DNA of 64,000 nucleotides from Notospermus geniculatus (Eukaryota > Nemertea > Pilidiophora > Heteronemertea > Lineidae), in NCBI GenBank assembly GCA_002633025.1, contig NMRB01000019.1, positions 932,615-996,614 on the forward strand, read 5' to 3'. This document shows positions 39,900 to 51,600 of this stretch, one piece after another. Each line of letters starts with the position of its first letter. Position 1 is the stretch's first letter. A program made the translations under genes and the position numbers. The notes below the pieces were generated by a model that was given only the letters and a program-made list of their open reading frames with translations, was not told the DNA's origin and did no database searches.

Positions 39900-42213
39900 A
39901 GGAAGATGATCATGGTGGCTGGAACCAGGATGGACCTGAAGCAACTTTTAAAGAACTGTAGCTCTAGAAACTGAGTTTGTCTGAAAGCGTGGGGCAAATA
40001 AGTCTTGAAATGTCTCTTCAAATCAATGTAATATACACTGTGTTTCTTCCAAACGTGTCTTTGTGGGGGAGGGATGCAGATGAACCACAATTAAATTAAA
40101 TGTGGGGAAATTATCATGATACTGATATACCCATCCTTGGGGAGTTATCTGCATGTGCCATATAACTATTTTGATGGTCAAATCGCCATATGGGTTTGAG
40201 CTGTTATGATAGTTTGTTACATCAGTAGGCCCTTATGGCAATTGGAAAGGTCAATTCAGTTGTCAGATTAGACAACATAATTGGGGCAATTACTTCTATG
40301 TTCCCCTATTATTGATGTACCAGTAATTTTGACTGGATAAATTCTGTTCCAGATTGTTTTTGACCTCAGGCTCTAAAAGGTCAGGTTGATGTCATGTATT
40401 GGGGCCTGGCCCTAGGCCTGGGAAATTAGCATAATACTTTCCTGATAAGTAGTAAATCAAGAACCAGAACTTTTTGATTGCTGTTAAAGATGTGTATATA
40501 TTTATAAATAAGATGATTATATTTGTGTACAAAGGCTTTAACACGAAAAATATTGTGACAAATTTTATACAATGTAACACAATTTGAAAAAGTCTGCCAC
40601 TTTTTTGGGATTCATTTTCAAGATGTCTTACATAATTTTATTTTCTTGAAGTTGTCACAGTATTTTTCAGTGTAATGCTGCTGTTTTAGTCTTGAACAAA
40701 TATGTCTTTGCAGATGGAGTTTAATGAAATCTGTGCTGTATATTTTCTTATCCACGACTCAGCATTTTCGAAAGTTATACTTGAAAGTATTTGTATGGTG
40801 TTGTTGCTACTCTGACTTCTTTTGGGGTCACAAAAACTTATCAAAACAAAGAACAAATATTAACTTAAGTATTCTTGGTGTAATCTATTTTTGATAGACA
40901 TTGCTTAACTTATCCCTCATATCAACTAAATTCTCCTTTGCTAACATGCACCGAAATATTTTTGTTCAGAATCTATTTTTGGCCTATGAGCTTTGTTTAT
41001 TATGCCAAAATGGACTCGCCAAAACATTTCATATTTGGTGAAGTTGATCTCTGGAGTATCTTAGTAAAATTCGTATGATGGAGACATGGAGAGTATGAAC
41101 ACTGAGGGCATCTATTTCACCATAGCACTTCAGTCCTGTCGCTGTTGCGCAAAAAATATTAAGTATTGAACATCGAGATGTGAGAAGGAAATACTCAGTT
41201 TCCCTAAACTATCAATCTAGTCATAAAGTGAATAATACTATGTCTTTTCGTGATTTTATGTTGTCTAACCAAGGTTACCTCAGCTGTTGGAGTATTGTAT
41301 CAAAGATTTACATGAAGTGATCCTCTCTCATTTTGTAGTGGGGATGCTGCAAAATCTTATCCCATGCACCCAGCTGTGATGGTACATCATCGCCCGGCTG
41401 TAATGGTGCATTACCACAGCCAGAGAGGGAGAAGGCAGCTGTATCATTGCCAATCTCGACCAGGGAGAAGACCACTTCAAACTGAAATCAAAAGTTGACG
41501 CTTTTGTAGTTGCTGATGATAGTTTTAACATCGTTCATTGTTGCATATACACTTCTTATTCTCGTCCATATTGTTGTCAATTTTTATTGTCTAGTTCGTA
41601 GTTTATACAGTTTTGTATGACGTGGTAAATACTATTTATTATATCGTCTTATTTTGTAGGTTCTACTCAGTTGAGTTTGTGATCTTTTGTGATTTATATT
41701 CTGTTACTGTTAGATCAACTTTAGACACTGCATCTCGCCATCTGGTTTGCATTTAGCACAGTTCGTGTTCAATATTTTATCCGATAATAGTCCCATAAAA
41801 CCAATCTGAGTGGTTGAAAAAGAAGAGCTTGTGCAATTACTGGTATAAACCAGGAAATTCTGAAAGCATTTACTTTTTCGAGGGTGAAATGCAAGCGCTG
41901 GAGGTACAGAAATCAACAATGGCTTTTGATGCCCCAGAGAAGTGCTCCAATGGAGCAGTCATTGGAGCGAGGTCACATCATCATTATGTACATCATGTGC
42001 TTTAGGCCCTGGGCCTTACATTCTTTCCCCTTGTTTCCGTCACCAGTGCAATGGAAGTATTAAGTCATGTGCCATTTCATGTTTTTGTGAGCTGACTGAT
42101 TGCCAGTTTGTTCATTTGATATCATTATCAGTCCTAGTGCCTTGTTTCCAGTCTCACCTTATGCTGAGTGCCTCATTTCTCTATTAACCACTTGTGTCTT
42201 ATAAATATGAATG

Positions 42214-42415
42214 AAAGTGGAACCTCCCGTATTGGACACCTCTGCCAGGAGGACACCTCACTTCGGTCATGTCTATCTGTATTAAGGACACTGAAGTTCA
42301 GTTCCAAAGAGGATATTTCTATTCGTTTAGACCTCTGTAATCAGGACACCGTCTACTGAGTGAAGGAAAACACCTGTCAGTCCAGAAGGTGTCCTTAATA
42401 GAGAGGTTCCACTTT
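42214..42415. mobile_element. TIR element with ends AAAGTGGAACCTC
   Basis: The left end AAAGTGGAACCTCCCGTATT and the right end read inverted as AAAGTGGAACCTCTCTATTA are close relatives, both followed by GGACACC. GGACACCT is repeated inside. The 200-base size and lack of coding capacity make it a MITE. Confidence 0.75.
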
Positions 42416-43854
42416 ACTTCATTGACTGATTTATCATTTCAGCCTGTAATATTCATCCCTTACTTACCTAAAGCTTCCAACACAAAGAATTAATTTAGGC
42501 CGTGTCCAGAATAACCTTTGTACTTGAACCAAAAGCCTTTATAAACATCAAACACCTTTATGAGGGGGAGAGATTTACTAAGATTGTGAGGCTGCATGGT
42601 TGATGGATAAACAGCTAGTAGACAACATTTTGGGGGGCAATAAATAGAACAGCTGGTACGGCTAAAAATAGAGCACTGCGATTAACTGGGTTTGAATAAC
42701 TGTTCTGGTGGGTTAGTATATCTGGATCAAAGATCTGTAAGGCCCAGTTTACCTAAAGAAACTCCTACCTGGGAAGAAGGTTGGCAAGGATGGCTGCTCT
42801 ACCATGTCTACAGACGAGTTTCACTTGGCTTTTCGCCAGATTGGCATCCTGTTTAAACAGGACTCCAGTCCTACCTGACCTCCAGACATTGACATTCTAA
42901 TCGTTACGATCACGTCACAGTCACAGTCGCAGAGGTTTATGACCAGTACTCCTCTCGACATGACTGACCTCATCTATTGTGGTCTGGATATGAATTGATT
43001 TAGTCATAAATGTTGCATTCCCACAATTCTCTCTGCATTTGATTTTGTTCTGGGCTGTTGCTCTCATCACAGCCTCCTCATTCACTCAAGCTAACTTCAT
43101 CGGTTAAGTTCGTTCCCAGTAAGATGTCCAAATTTTGACAGCTTATTTGAGGTAGGTGGTAAAGGTTGTTTCTTTTGAACCTATTTTGTATTTGAATCGT
43201 GCTCCTATCTTTGTATATTGCTCATTTTCTAGCCTCCTTAGCTATCAATAAATGATGTGATTGATACTGAGGGTGGGCGTGTAGCCTACTTTCAGAGGTA
43301 AGACGACCTCCACCCCATTTTGTCCCATTTTAACAAGTTCCCTTACCTTCACCATGTCACAGAGCATAGAATGTTCTCTGGGTCTCTTAAAACTGGCCTA
43401 CTACTTTTTGGACCAAAGTTGATCAGTATTCTGCATTGTGAGGGGTGAGAAGTGCCCACCAAGGAAATCAGTCTATAGATACTGCAACCCTGATCAATAG
43501 TGAATTTTTTGCAGTTATTGTATTAGTACTGTAAAACTGTGGAAAAATAGACATTATGATATGAAAATTGTATTGTTTGGTGCTATTTTGAATGTAATAA
43601 TAGGCCTACCATACGTGGCTGTTTCTAATTTAGAACTTCATGATTTGAAATTGTTGTACGAAAATAACCAGCGCGCCAAAATGTTTGGGTTTACAGTTCC
43701 AATCTCTTGAAATTGATATGATTGGTGTTTGACTTGTGAAATGAACAAGTGCATGCTATAGCTGGAGTTGTGGTGAATGAATATACAACCATACATGGAA
43801 TAAAAGTTATTTGTTGTTCTCGATTTCTTGTGGTGATATTAAGGGGTATTATGT

Positions 43855-44125
43855 GGTGAGGAGTGATTTCATGTGATGAGAAGTGATATCATGTGATGAG
43901 AAGTGATATCATGTGATGAGAAGTGATATCATGTGATGAGAAGCGATGTATCATGTGGTGATATTAAGTTATATCATGTGGCGAGGAGTGATATCATGTG
44001 TGATGAGAATTGAAAGCATGTGATGAGAAGTGAACATCATGTGATGATATTAAGTGATATCATGTGATGATATTAAGTGATATCATGTGATGATATTGAG
44101 AGATATCATGGTATCATGTGATCAA
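43855..44125 (+). repeat. Minisatellite, about 20-base unit GTGATATCATGTGATGAGAA
   Basis: Four clean copies run from about 43865, then variants with ATATTA insertions and GG changes continue to about 44120, for about 13 units in all. The unit contains the palindromes ATATCAT and CATGTGATG. It lies in the spacer, about 4.5 kb before the SLC7 gene. Confidence 0.85.
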
Positions 44126-45155
44126 AGGTTGTTTTGGTGAAGAACAGAGATCAGTACCCTAATAATATCTATCATTTTTTGGTCTTCAGCTGCTTTACTC
44201 ATTACTGGTCAATAGACAACCTGGTTTCTTAGTCACACCTTGAGATGTTTACAAAACAATGATAGGCCTACCCATCACAAGATTATCAAGTTACCAATTA
44301 CTTGCTAAGTAATTGCACGGAGTAATTGTTTTCGGAGGTCATGCAGGGTGCAGATGTCAGGAAAATGCCAACACTGATTGTTGCTTTATGTTAGACCCCA
44401 CAATTGTTAGACAGTAGGCCCCTGATTATACGCCTAAACCCATCAAACGGTAACACTGAATACTAGTAATTATTGTATGTTGGGTCAAATATCACACGGC
44501 TGTTCATGCAGACTGCACTAAAGGGATAGGAGGTTCGTTGCTGGCGTGTCCATTGGTTACCTCCTTCCTTCTTAACTTACTCAAGGAGTTGCTGGCACAT
44601 GGCTACAAAAGAAACATCAACACATAATCTTGAAGACGTTGTCCCTTTTAGCCATGGCCATGCAGCCTACTGACATTGGCGAACGTATACCGGTACGTCC
44701 TCTCCACGTTTTTCTCCCCATTTGAGTCCTCTTCGGGGCCCTTCGGACATAATCGGAACTTGGGCAGACCAGTCAGTGACGTCACATCAAGCGATGACCG
44801 TTTGCAGGGATACAGATATTGCCATATCTTGGCCCAATTAAAGTCATGATAACTGCTATCTCCGCGGACAGCTCGGACTGGACTCTCCTTGTTATCAAAA
44901 ATCATTTGCCCTCCGCCACGGGACTGATTTAATACGACAGTCCTCAAAATAACCCGACGACACCAAGTGACTTTTCGCCTCTTTCCCCCAATGGGCCGTC
45001 ATATCTAGGGGCCTATGCCATTAGACTGTGACCACGTCTATTTTTGACAACAATCGAATGGACTTTACCTTTAATGTCGACATCGGGACACGATGGCCCG
45101 TATTTTAGAATGCTCCTCAACGCCGCGTTAAGGAGTTCCTCACGCCGGCTATAAT

Positions 45156-45272
45156 AGGGAGTTTTCGCAAAGCCCCCGAAACACCAACGCGAACGCCAAA
45201 CCCATTGTTCGCTACCACGAAGAGAGCACCGAAGTTCGCGTTGGCGTTTCGGGGGCTTTGCGAAAACTCCCT
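45156..45272. mobile_element. MITE-like hairpin with 39-base arms
   Basis: 45156-45194 (starting AGGGAGTTTTCGC) is complementary to 45234-45272 with one mismatch, around a 39-base centre. It lies in a CG-rich stretch with other foldbacks: a TCCTCAAGGC/GCCTTGAGGA hairpin near 45420-45470 and a TTTGCGC...TAGCGCAAA pair at about 45517-45612. A word CCGTATTTTAGAATGCTCC recurs at about 45096 and 45390. Confidence 0.7.
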
Positions 45273-46110
45273 TATATTCCAGAAACGCGCGTGCCCAAAT
45301 TTGACCGCGAAGGCCGCCTTAAAATTGCTTCCTCAAGCTGAAGGTGCCATTGATTTTAGAATGCTCCTTGAGAAAAGGAACTCCAAGGCCCGTATTTTAG
45401 AATGCTCCTCAACGTAAAGGATTCCTCAAGGCTTTTGTTCTCAACAGGAGAACAATAGCCTTGAGGAACTCCATCCTTTATTTTAAGCCTGAAGGTAGAT
45501 TCATACTTTGCGCTTGTCCGTTTCCTATGTGAGTGTGTGGTAGAAAAAGTAATTTTATTGTTGGTAATAGGCTACAACACATAAACATAGGAAACGGACA
45601 CTGTAGCGCAAAGCGCGAAAAGGAGAATGAATTGGCTTCCGCCAGAGGAGGACGCCTCATACAAAATCGATTCCAGAATGGACCTTCCATTTCCTTTGTA
45701 TTTGTAAAGGACTTCCTCTGTTAATACTAAAGGCGCCCTCACGAAAGGATTTCTTATGTCAATTGATTACACCCAATGAGAGCTTTGGAAGCTCCGGACC
45801 CCGCTCCGGACCAACCTTTGGAATTCTCATAATCCGTTTTGAAAGTTGTTCGCAGTCCGAGGCTACACTAAACATTTTTCCGTGGGCCCGCCAAACATAA
45901 TACATGAGTGGGCGTTCAAAAATCGGTGAGATTTTGGTATTTCATCATATCCATTGCTGAATGATGCAATCTGGCTCTACCATTGAACGACTTTCGTTTC
46001 GCGGCCGGGTTGATGCCGGAGCGGTTGCGAGAAGCAAAATCAATGTTCGAAATGAGTCTGGCCGTCAAAAGCTGGTCATCAATTGCCGATTTTGGCAACA
46101 TCTGGCCTGA

Positions 46111-46970
46111 ATTAATAAAAGTTACGGACTAACTCGTCATCGTTCTGCACTCAGCCCCTTGTCATATTACCGTTACCATGGTTACAGCTTAGGTTGCACG
46201 GTCCGCTGGTGCTTTTCGGTTGCAAGTTATTGCATCAGCAATCTCTTATACCCAGGTCCCCACGGGGAAATTTGGCTGAAGCAATATCAGCTTGCATCAG
46301 AACAAAAAAAGATACCAATCGGATTCCAAAATGGTTTCTTGTGCTTTTTTCTCAGTTTATTCTGAAAGACGTGGCAACTGGGACATGATCGTTATAGGCC
46401 TACCGACCGTGGGAAAATCAAATAGCGGATCCTGGGGAATGAATATCAATAGGGTCTACAGGAACATCATTGAGATGCCCCCCCCCCCCATAAGGCAGAT
46501 TCTAGAACTAATCCTTATGATCCGTGTACGGAAGAGCGATTCCGGTCTTGCAGCCACGGATTTTCCGTGTCTATAACCACTTCGATTAATAAAAGTTACG
46601 GACTAACTCGTCATCGTTCTGCACTCAGCCCCTTGTCATATTACCGTTACCATGGTTACAGCTTAGGTTGCACGGTCCGCTGGTGCTTTTCGGTTGCAAG
46701 TTATTGCATCAGCAATCTCTTATACCCAGGTCCCGACGGGGAAATTTGGCTGAAGCAATATCAGCTTGCATCAGAACAAAAAAAGATACCAATCGGATTC
46801 CAAAATGGTTTCTTGTGCTTTTTTCTCAGTTTATTTTGAAAGACGTGGCAACTGGGACATGATCGTTATAGGCCTACCGACCGTGGGAAAATCAAATAGC
46901 GGATCCTGGGGAATGAATATCAATAGGGTCTACAGGAACATCATTGAGATGCCCCCCCCCCCCATATCGT
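46111..46970 (+). repeat. Tandem duplication, 474-base unit
   Basis: 46111-46584 and 46585-46970 match almost exactly; the second copy stops at a poly-C tract that is also in the first. Both contain the same short open frames, which are not recognisable proteins. No intron signals or family motifs are present. Confidence 0.92.
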
Positions 46971-47507
46971 ATACTGTCAATCATCATTAAATGGCCCATT
47001 CATAACCGATGAAGGCCACGCCCATTTCGCGCGTCGGGAAGTTCAATGTAATTCATCATTTATGGTTGTCATACTTACAGCCTGTAATCTTATAAAAAGG
47101 AAAAATAATCAGTAAATATGTAGGATTAAAAATTGATTATCATTTCAAATAAGTATTTATATCGTATTTGAAATCATTTTAGCTTTTTATGTCATATTAA
47201 ATACAGATACGCGATCGGTTAGTTTAGTCTGCGCTGGCCACGCGGGTTTTGCCGCGAGATGATTTCGTCATCAATTCGACAACGGCGTACACTGGTACAT
47301 GGCATGCATGGAGTAATGTTTGTGAAAGTGGTGCCGCTGGATCGCTGCTATCACCTCGATTTTCTCTCTGTACGCCTTGATTATTCAGAAATAATTATTC
47401 TGACTAATTCTTGTGGAGGTAAAGGTAATCGAAGAAGCAAGAGTATAGGTTGGTTACGCTATTTCCCTGTCTTTATTCCGAGTTGTTCATTTCATATAGG
47501 CCTAGAC

Positions 47508-47544
47508 CTTGGAGGAATTATACTGACAGTATAATTCCTCCAAG
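47508..47544. repeat. 37-base palindrome (18-base arms)
   Basis: CTTGGAGGAATTATACTG and its exact reverse complement are separated by one base. It lies within the TAGGCCTA-rich stretch upstream of the SLC7 gene; the flanks CCTAGACC and GCCTAGACC are direct repeats of 8 bases. Confidence 0.7.
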
Positions 47545-48638
47545 CCTAGACCATCATAGACTAGGCTAGTTCACGTAAGTTCACACGCCACACCACCTTG
47601 CACACCACATGGTCTTCTGTAGGCTAGGGCCTAGCCTACTGTCATAATGTAAAGTTGCATACATCTAGGCCTATAGGCCTAGGCCTATAGAAGTGCATGC
47701 CGGTTTGCTGGTCTTGGTAAGGTAAAACTGCCATTCTGTTCGTTTGTTTATCATGTTTAGGCTATGTTGCATACCATAGTTGAAATAAAAGTGTATTGAG
47801 GCATCTGATAAATAGTCTGTTTTTGTCTGTTCTTTCGTCTGTTTTGATGAACTTGCTGTGTCGTGTGTAATCATTGCCTACCGTGTAACAGGAATTGGAG
47901 TCCTCCAGGAATCTAAGTCTGGTTGTATTGTTCAACGAGTAATCGGTATCGTATAGCCTATGGCTATCCGTGACCATTCGACTGTGCAGTAGCAGGCTTA
48001 TTAATTATGTGGTGGACATGCATTCCTACAACTTCTTCCTCTGATCTGGTACACCAATCCTGTAGTGTAATTGTAGGCCTATAGGCCTAGGTCCCTACTA
48101 TGAGAACACATCAGGCCAGCCCCCTGATAACCCCCCCTGCTGACAACTTCCAATGACCTGTGACCAGAATGCTGATCTTGTAGACCTAGCCAAGGTCTAC
48201 TCTCCATGCCTGCCAAAATTATCTTGATTAGGCCCTCTAATCCTAATTCCGCGTGGCAGATCAGTAGAGCAAGTAGCTGAAAGAGGCTTACCCTGGCCTA
48301 GGCCCACTACATACTCGTGGTGAAAGTAGGCCTAGTGCTATGATGTTACTGACGATTGATTAGGCCTTGGATTCAGAAGTTTTCCACCTCATCTCGTCAT
48401 TTCTTCTGCTTTCTCTTCATTTCTAATGACAGATCTCATTCTCTATTTAATCTTCAGTTTTTCTGCACTTGACATTTGTTGTAGCCCTGGTCAATTCCAC
48501 TCAATGTAAAGTTCTTTTAAACAGTGCAATGAACTTGAATTTGAATCTCTTTCAGATTTTGCGTGATCTTGCCGAGGTGATCCTGGTGTCTTCAGGTTCG
48601 TCGAACATTTTATCAAATTGACAAAAACGTTCACAAAA

Positions 48639-51600
48639 ATGGGTCTGTGTAAGAGGAAATCGCCAGAGCCAAAGGATATCCCCCGAACGGACGACGGACA
48701 GATTCGTTTGAAGCGAGAAATCGGACTTGTACATGGCGTCAGTATCATCATCGGTGTCATTGTTGGGTCTGGTATCTTCGTATCACCCGTCGGAGTACTG
48801 TCTCATGTCCACAGTGTTGGACTTTCTATGATTTTATGGACAGTTTGTGGTGTGTTCAGTGCATTAGGAGCTATATGCTACGCAGAACTTGGAACCACAA
48901 TACCACGTTCCGGCGGAGAGTACATTTACATTTTAGAGGCTTTTGGTGGATTGCCCGCTTTCATGTGCTTATGGATTAATTTCATCTGTATCGGCGCAGT
49001 TTCCAATGCTGCGAACTCTCTCATCTTTGCCACCTACATCTTGAAGCCCCTGTTCCCTGAATGTGAACCTCCTGAAGTGGCACTCCAGCTCATTGCAACA
49101 GTCTCAATCAGTAAGTAACTTGTCTCAGTCATCAATGTTCCAATGAAATGTGTGCCAGTTGTGATGTCACTCATGACGTGTGCTCTGACCTATCAATTTA
49201 TTTCTTCTTGTATACTTGCAAACGTTTTTCACTTTTCCTAAAATTTCCGCGTTTCTTTTACAGCTTTCTTGACAGCTGTCAATTGCTTCAATGTCAAATG
49301 GGCGGCCAAAATGGCGGTCATTTTCACCGTGGCCAAACTTTCCGCCCTGGCCCTCGTTATTGTTGTGGGATTCGTTTACTTGGGAAAAGGTAAGTCGTGA
49401 GTCAGTGGCATGTGGAAGATGAGTAGGTGATTTGATGGGAAAAATTCATTCGTTTCACCCTGGACATGCATGACATGTTAGATGCTGAAATCATAATCTG
49501 AGTTGATCATTGTTGATTTCAGGGCGTACCCACTACTTGACCAATACATTTGAGGGCAGTAATTATTCAGTTGGACCATTTGCACTGGCATTTTATTCTG
49601 GATTTTGGGCATACGCAGGATGGTAAGTGAAACTTGCCCATATTCTGTATCTTACACTCCAGTTCCATTCTTCGTCCCATACGTTGTTCAGTGATGAACT
49701 TACCAGGGGCAATTGAACTAGGAATGAACTGTCGCAGGATGCTTTAACTTCTTGACAGAAAACCAGAAATTGGGACATGGCAACATTAGTTTTAAGTGAA
49801 AAATCTTCGTATTTTCCAGGAATTACCTGAACTTCTTGATTGATGAGCTCCAGAATCCCAAGAAGAATCTCCCCCTGGCTATCGTGATCTCACTGGTGAC
49901 AGTCACCGTTACATATCTCCTGGCAAATGTCTGTTACCTCGCAGTCTTGTCACCCGCAGAAATGTTAGAAAGTAGTGCAGTTGCTGTGGTAAGTTGTTGT
50001 GGTACTGACAGAGGGTGGCGTTGCTCTGATGGTTGGTTGTCATTGAATGAGAAAGATTGGATATCTTGGTTAATGTCACTTGTCATTGAGCACATTTGAA
50101 GGGGCCATGCTTCTTGTATAGGGGAGTGGCATGTGTTTCATTTCTGGCATTTTAAAATCTGGCCACTAATAAATCATCGGCCACATTCACATGATGTGAA
50201 ACCAGCAGTGAGTTCAGTTGACGGGTTGATGATGTTATCCATATGTGGTCAAAATGAAATTTTATGGTTTCATTCCATTGTACATTGTGGTCATAGTGTG
50301 TGTGAAACAAACTGTAATCGACATACATCCACGTGTGTTATAAGCATCCCGCGACATCGTGGATGTATGTAGGCCTATACTCGAGGAACATCTGCAGCTT
50401 TTGAGTGATAAAACATGATGGATGTGTGACGCGAACAGCTGGCATTAAAATAAACATTTACTATCTGGTGATTTAGACAATTTATGCAAGCTTCACTCTT
50501 CCGTTCATTGGCAATATGAGTACAGCTGTCCTTTAGGGTAAAGCTCCACGTGAAAATTTTCTGGCGCATGTTGCTTCTTTATGTGCAACTCAGGTGAAGA
50601 AGAATGTGTGCAGTCATTGGGTGCGCATCCAACAGAAACCAACAATGCTGTCCATTGAACGCTAACTTGCACAAGAAAACTGTCACGTGGAGAAACACCT
50701 TTAGATTGGGTGAATGCAGTTTGTCTGATTCGACATGTCTCAAATCTAGATAACGCTGTCCTTTCCACCCATTGCAGTTGGAAATGGTGGCGATTTGGAG
50801 AGAAAGTTGCTAGAAGATGTTTTTACTCTTTCCTAATTGTGCTTTCCACATGGTGCGTGTCGGTAGCCTCATTTAATAACAATTTTCTTCATTCTCTATT
50901 TGCAGTTATTTGCTGAGCGGACATTAGGAGTGATGGCATGGGTGATGCCAGTATTTGTCGCATGTTCTGTGTTTGGCACGATGAACAGTGAGATGTTGTC
51001 CATGTCCAGGTAACGTATTTCAGTAAAGGATCACCAGGCCTTTGAATACATGTATATATGAAGCGACACAGTTAAAACTTACCCCCAATATCCAAACCAG
51101 TCCTTTATATTTTCCTTACGTTTTACCTGTCTATAGCGCCATCGAATTTCGATTCATAGCGTCTTTGTTATTAAGACGAGTTTGTTGAGTCGCCTGCTAA
51201 ATTTCAGAGTGTTTCATACCGGTGCGACTGAGGGCCACCTCCCCAGCATCATGGCTATGATCAACTACAAATGGTTGACTCCAGCTCCTTCTATCATAGT
51301 TTTGGTAAGGATGGTTGTGTTTGCAATCATTGCTTGCTTTATGTGTTGGTCCGCTCCATGGAGCCCGTGAAAATATCCTTGATACTGACCCATAGTCCTC
51401 AGCTGTATGGTTACTACTGAATTGTGAATGAATTCTTGGAAATTATGTGTCAGTTTCAGGGATGCTCCATGGAGGGCCAGTGTGACAGAAAAGAGTCCTA
51501 CTTGAATCCTAGTGTTCAAAAATATAGGATTTGTTTCGTATCGTGATGCACTGGTGAACGGTTGGCAGACCAACTAATAGCCCTAGTGTCTGTGTTGACC

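Larger units (their letters stand above)
35099..41458 (+). repeat. Duplication of the SPRY-gene terminal exon and 3' flank (two copies of 2.8-3.0 kb)
   Basis: 35099-37924 and 38471-41458 match over their whole length with scattered differences and are separated by about 550 bases of unrelated sequence. Copy 1 begins 62 bases after exon 12. Each copy holds a complete terminal exon with acceptor, the codons for 'FIRNHDKFCCQIQ' and a stop. Copy 2 contains a 170-base transposon that copy 1 lacks. Confidence 0.92.
41459..48638. other. Gene-poor spacer upstream of the SLC7 gene
   Basis: No multi-exon coding structure could be built here. It holds a TIR element (42214-42415), a minisatellite (about 43855-44125), a CG-rich stretch with hairpins (about 44640-45740), a tandem duplication (46111-46970), a palindrome (47508-47544) and TAGGCCTA clusters (47500-48360) near the SLC7 start. 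Part of the start of this stretch may be SPRY-gene 3' untranslated region. Confidence 0.6.

Noticed and set aside
44648-44947. 99-codon minus-strand open frame in CG-rich spacer
   Set aside because: Composition looks mildly coding, but there is no recognisable domain, no joining exon, and the surrounding sequence is full of foldback repeats.
46159-46990. Overlapping open frames repeated in the 474-base tandem copies
   Set aside because: The frames are duplicated because the DNA is; they lack family features and are broken differently at the poly-C tract.
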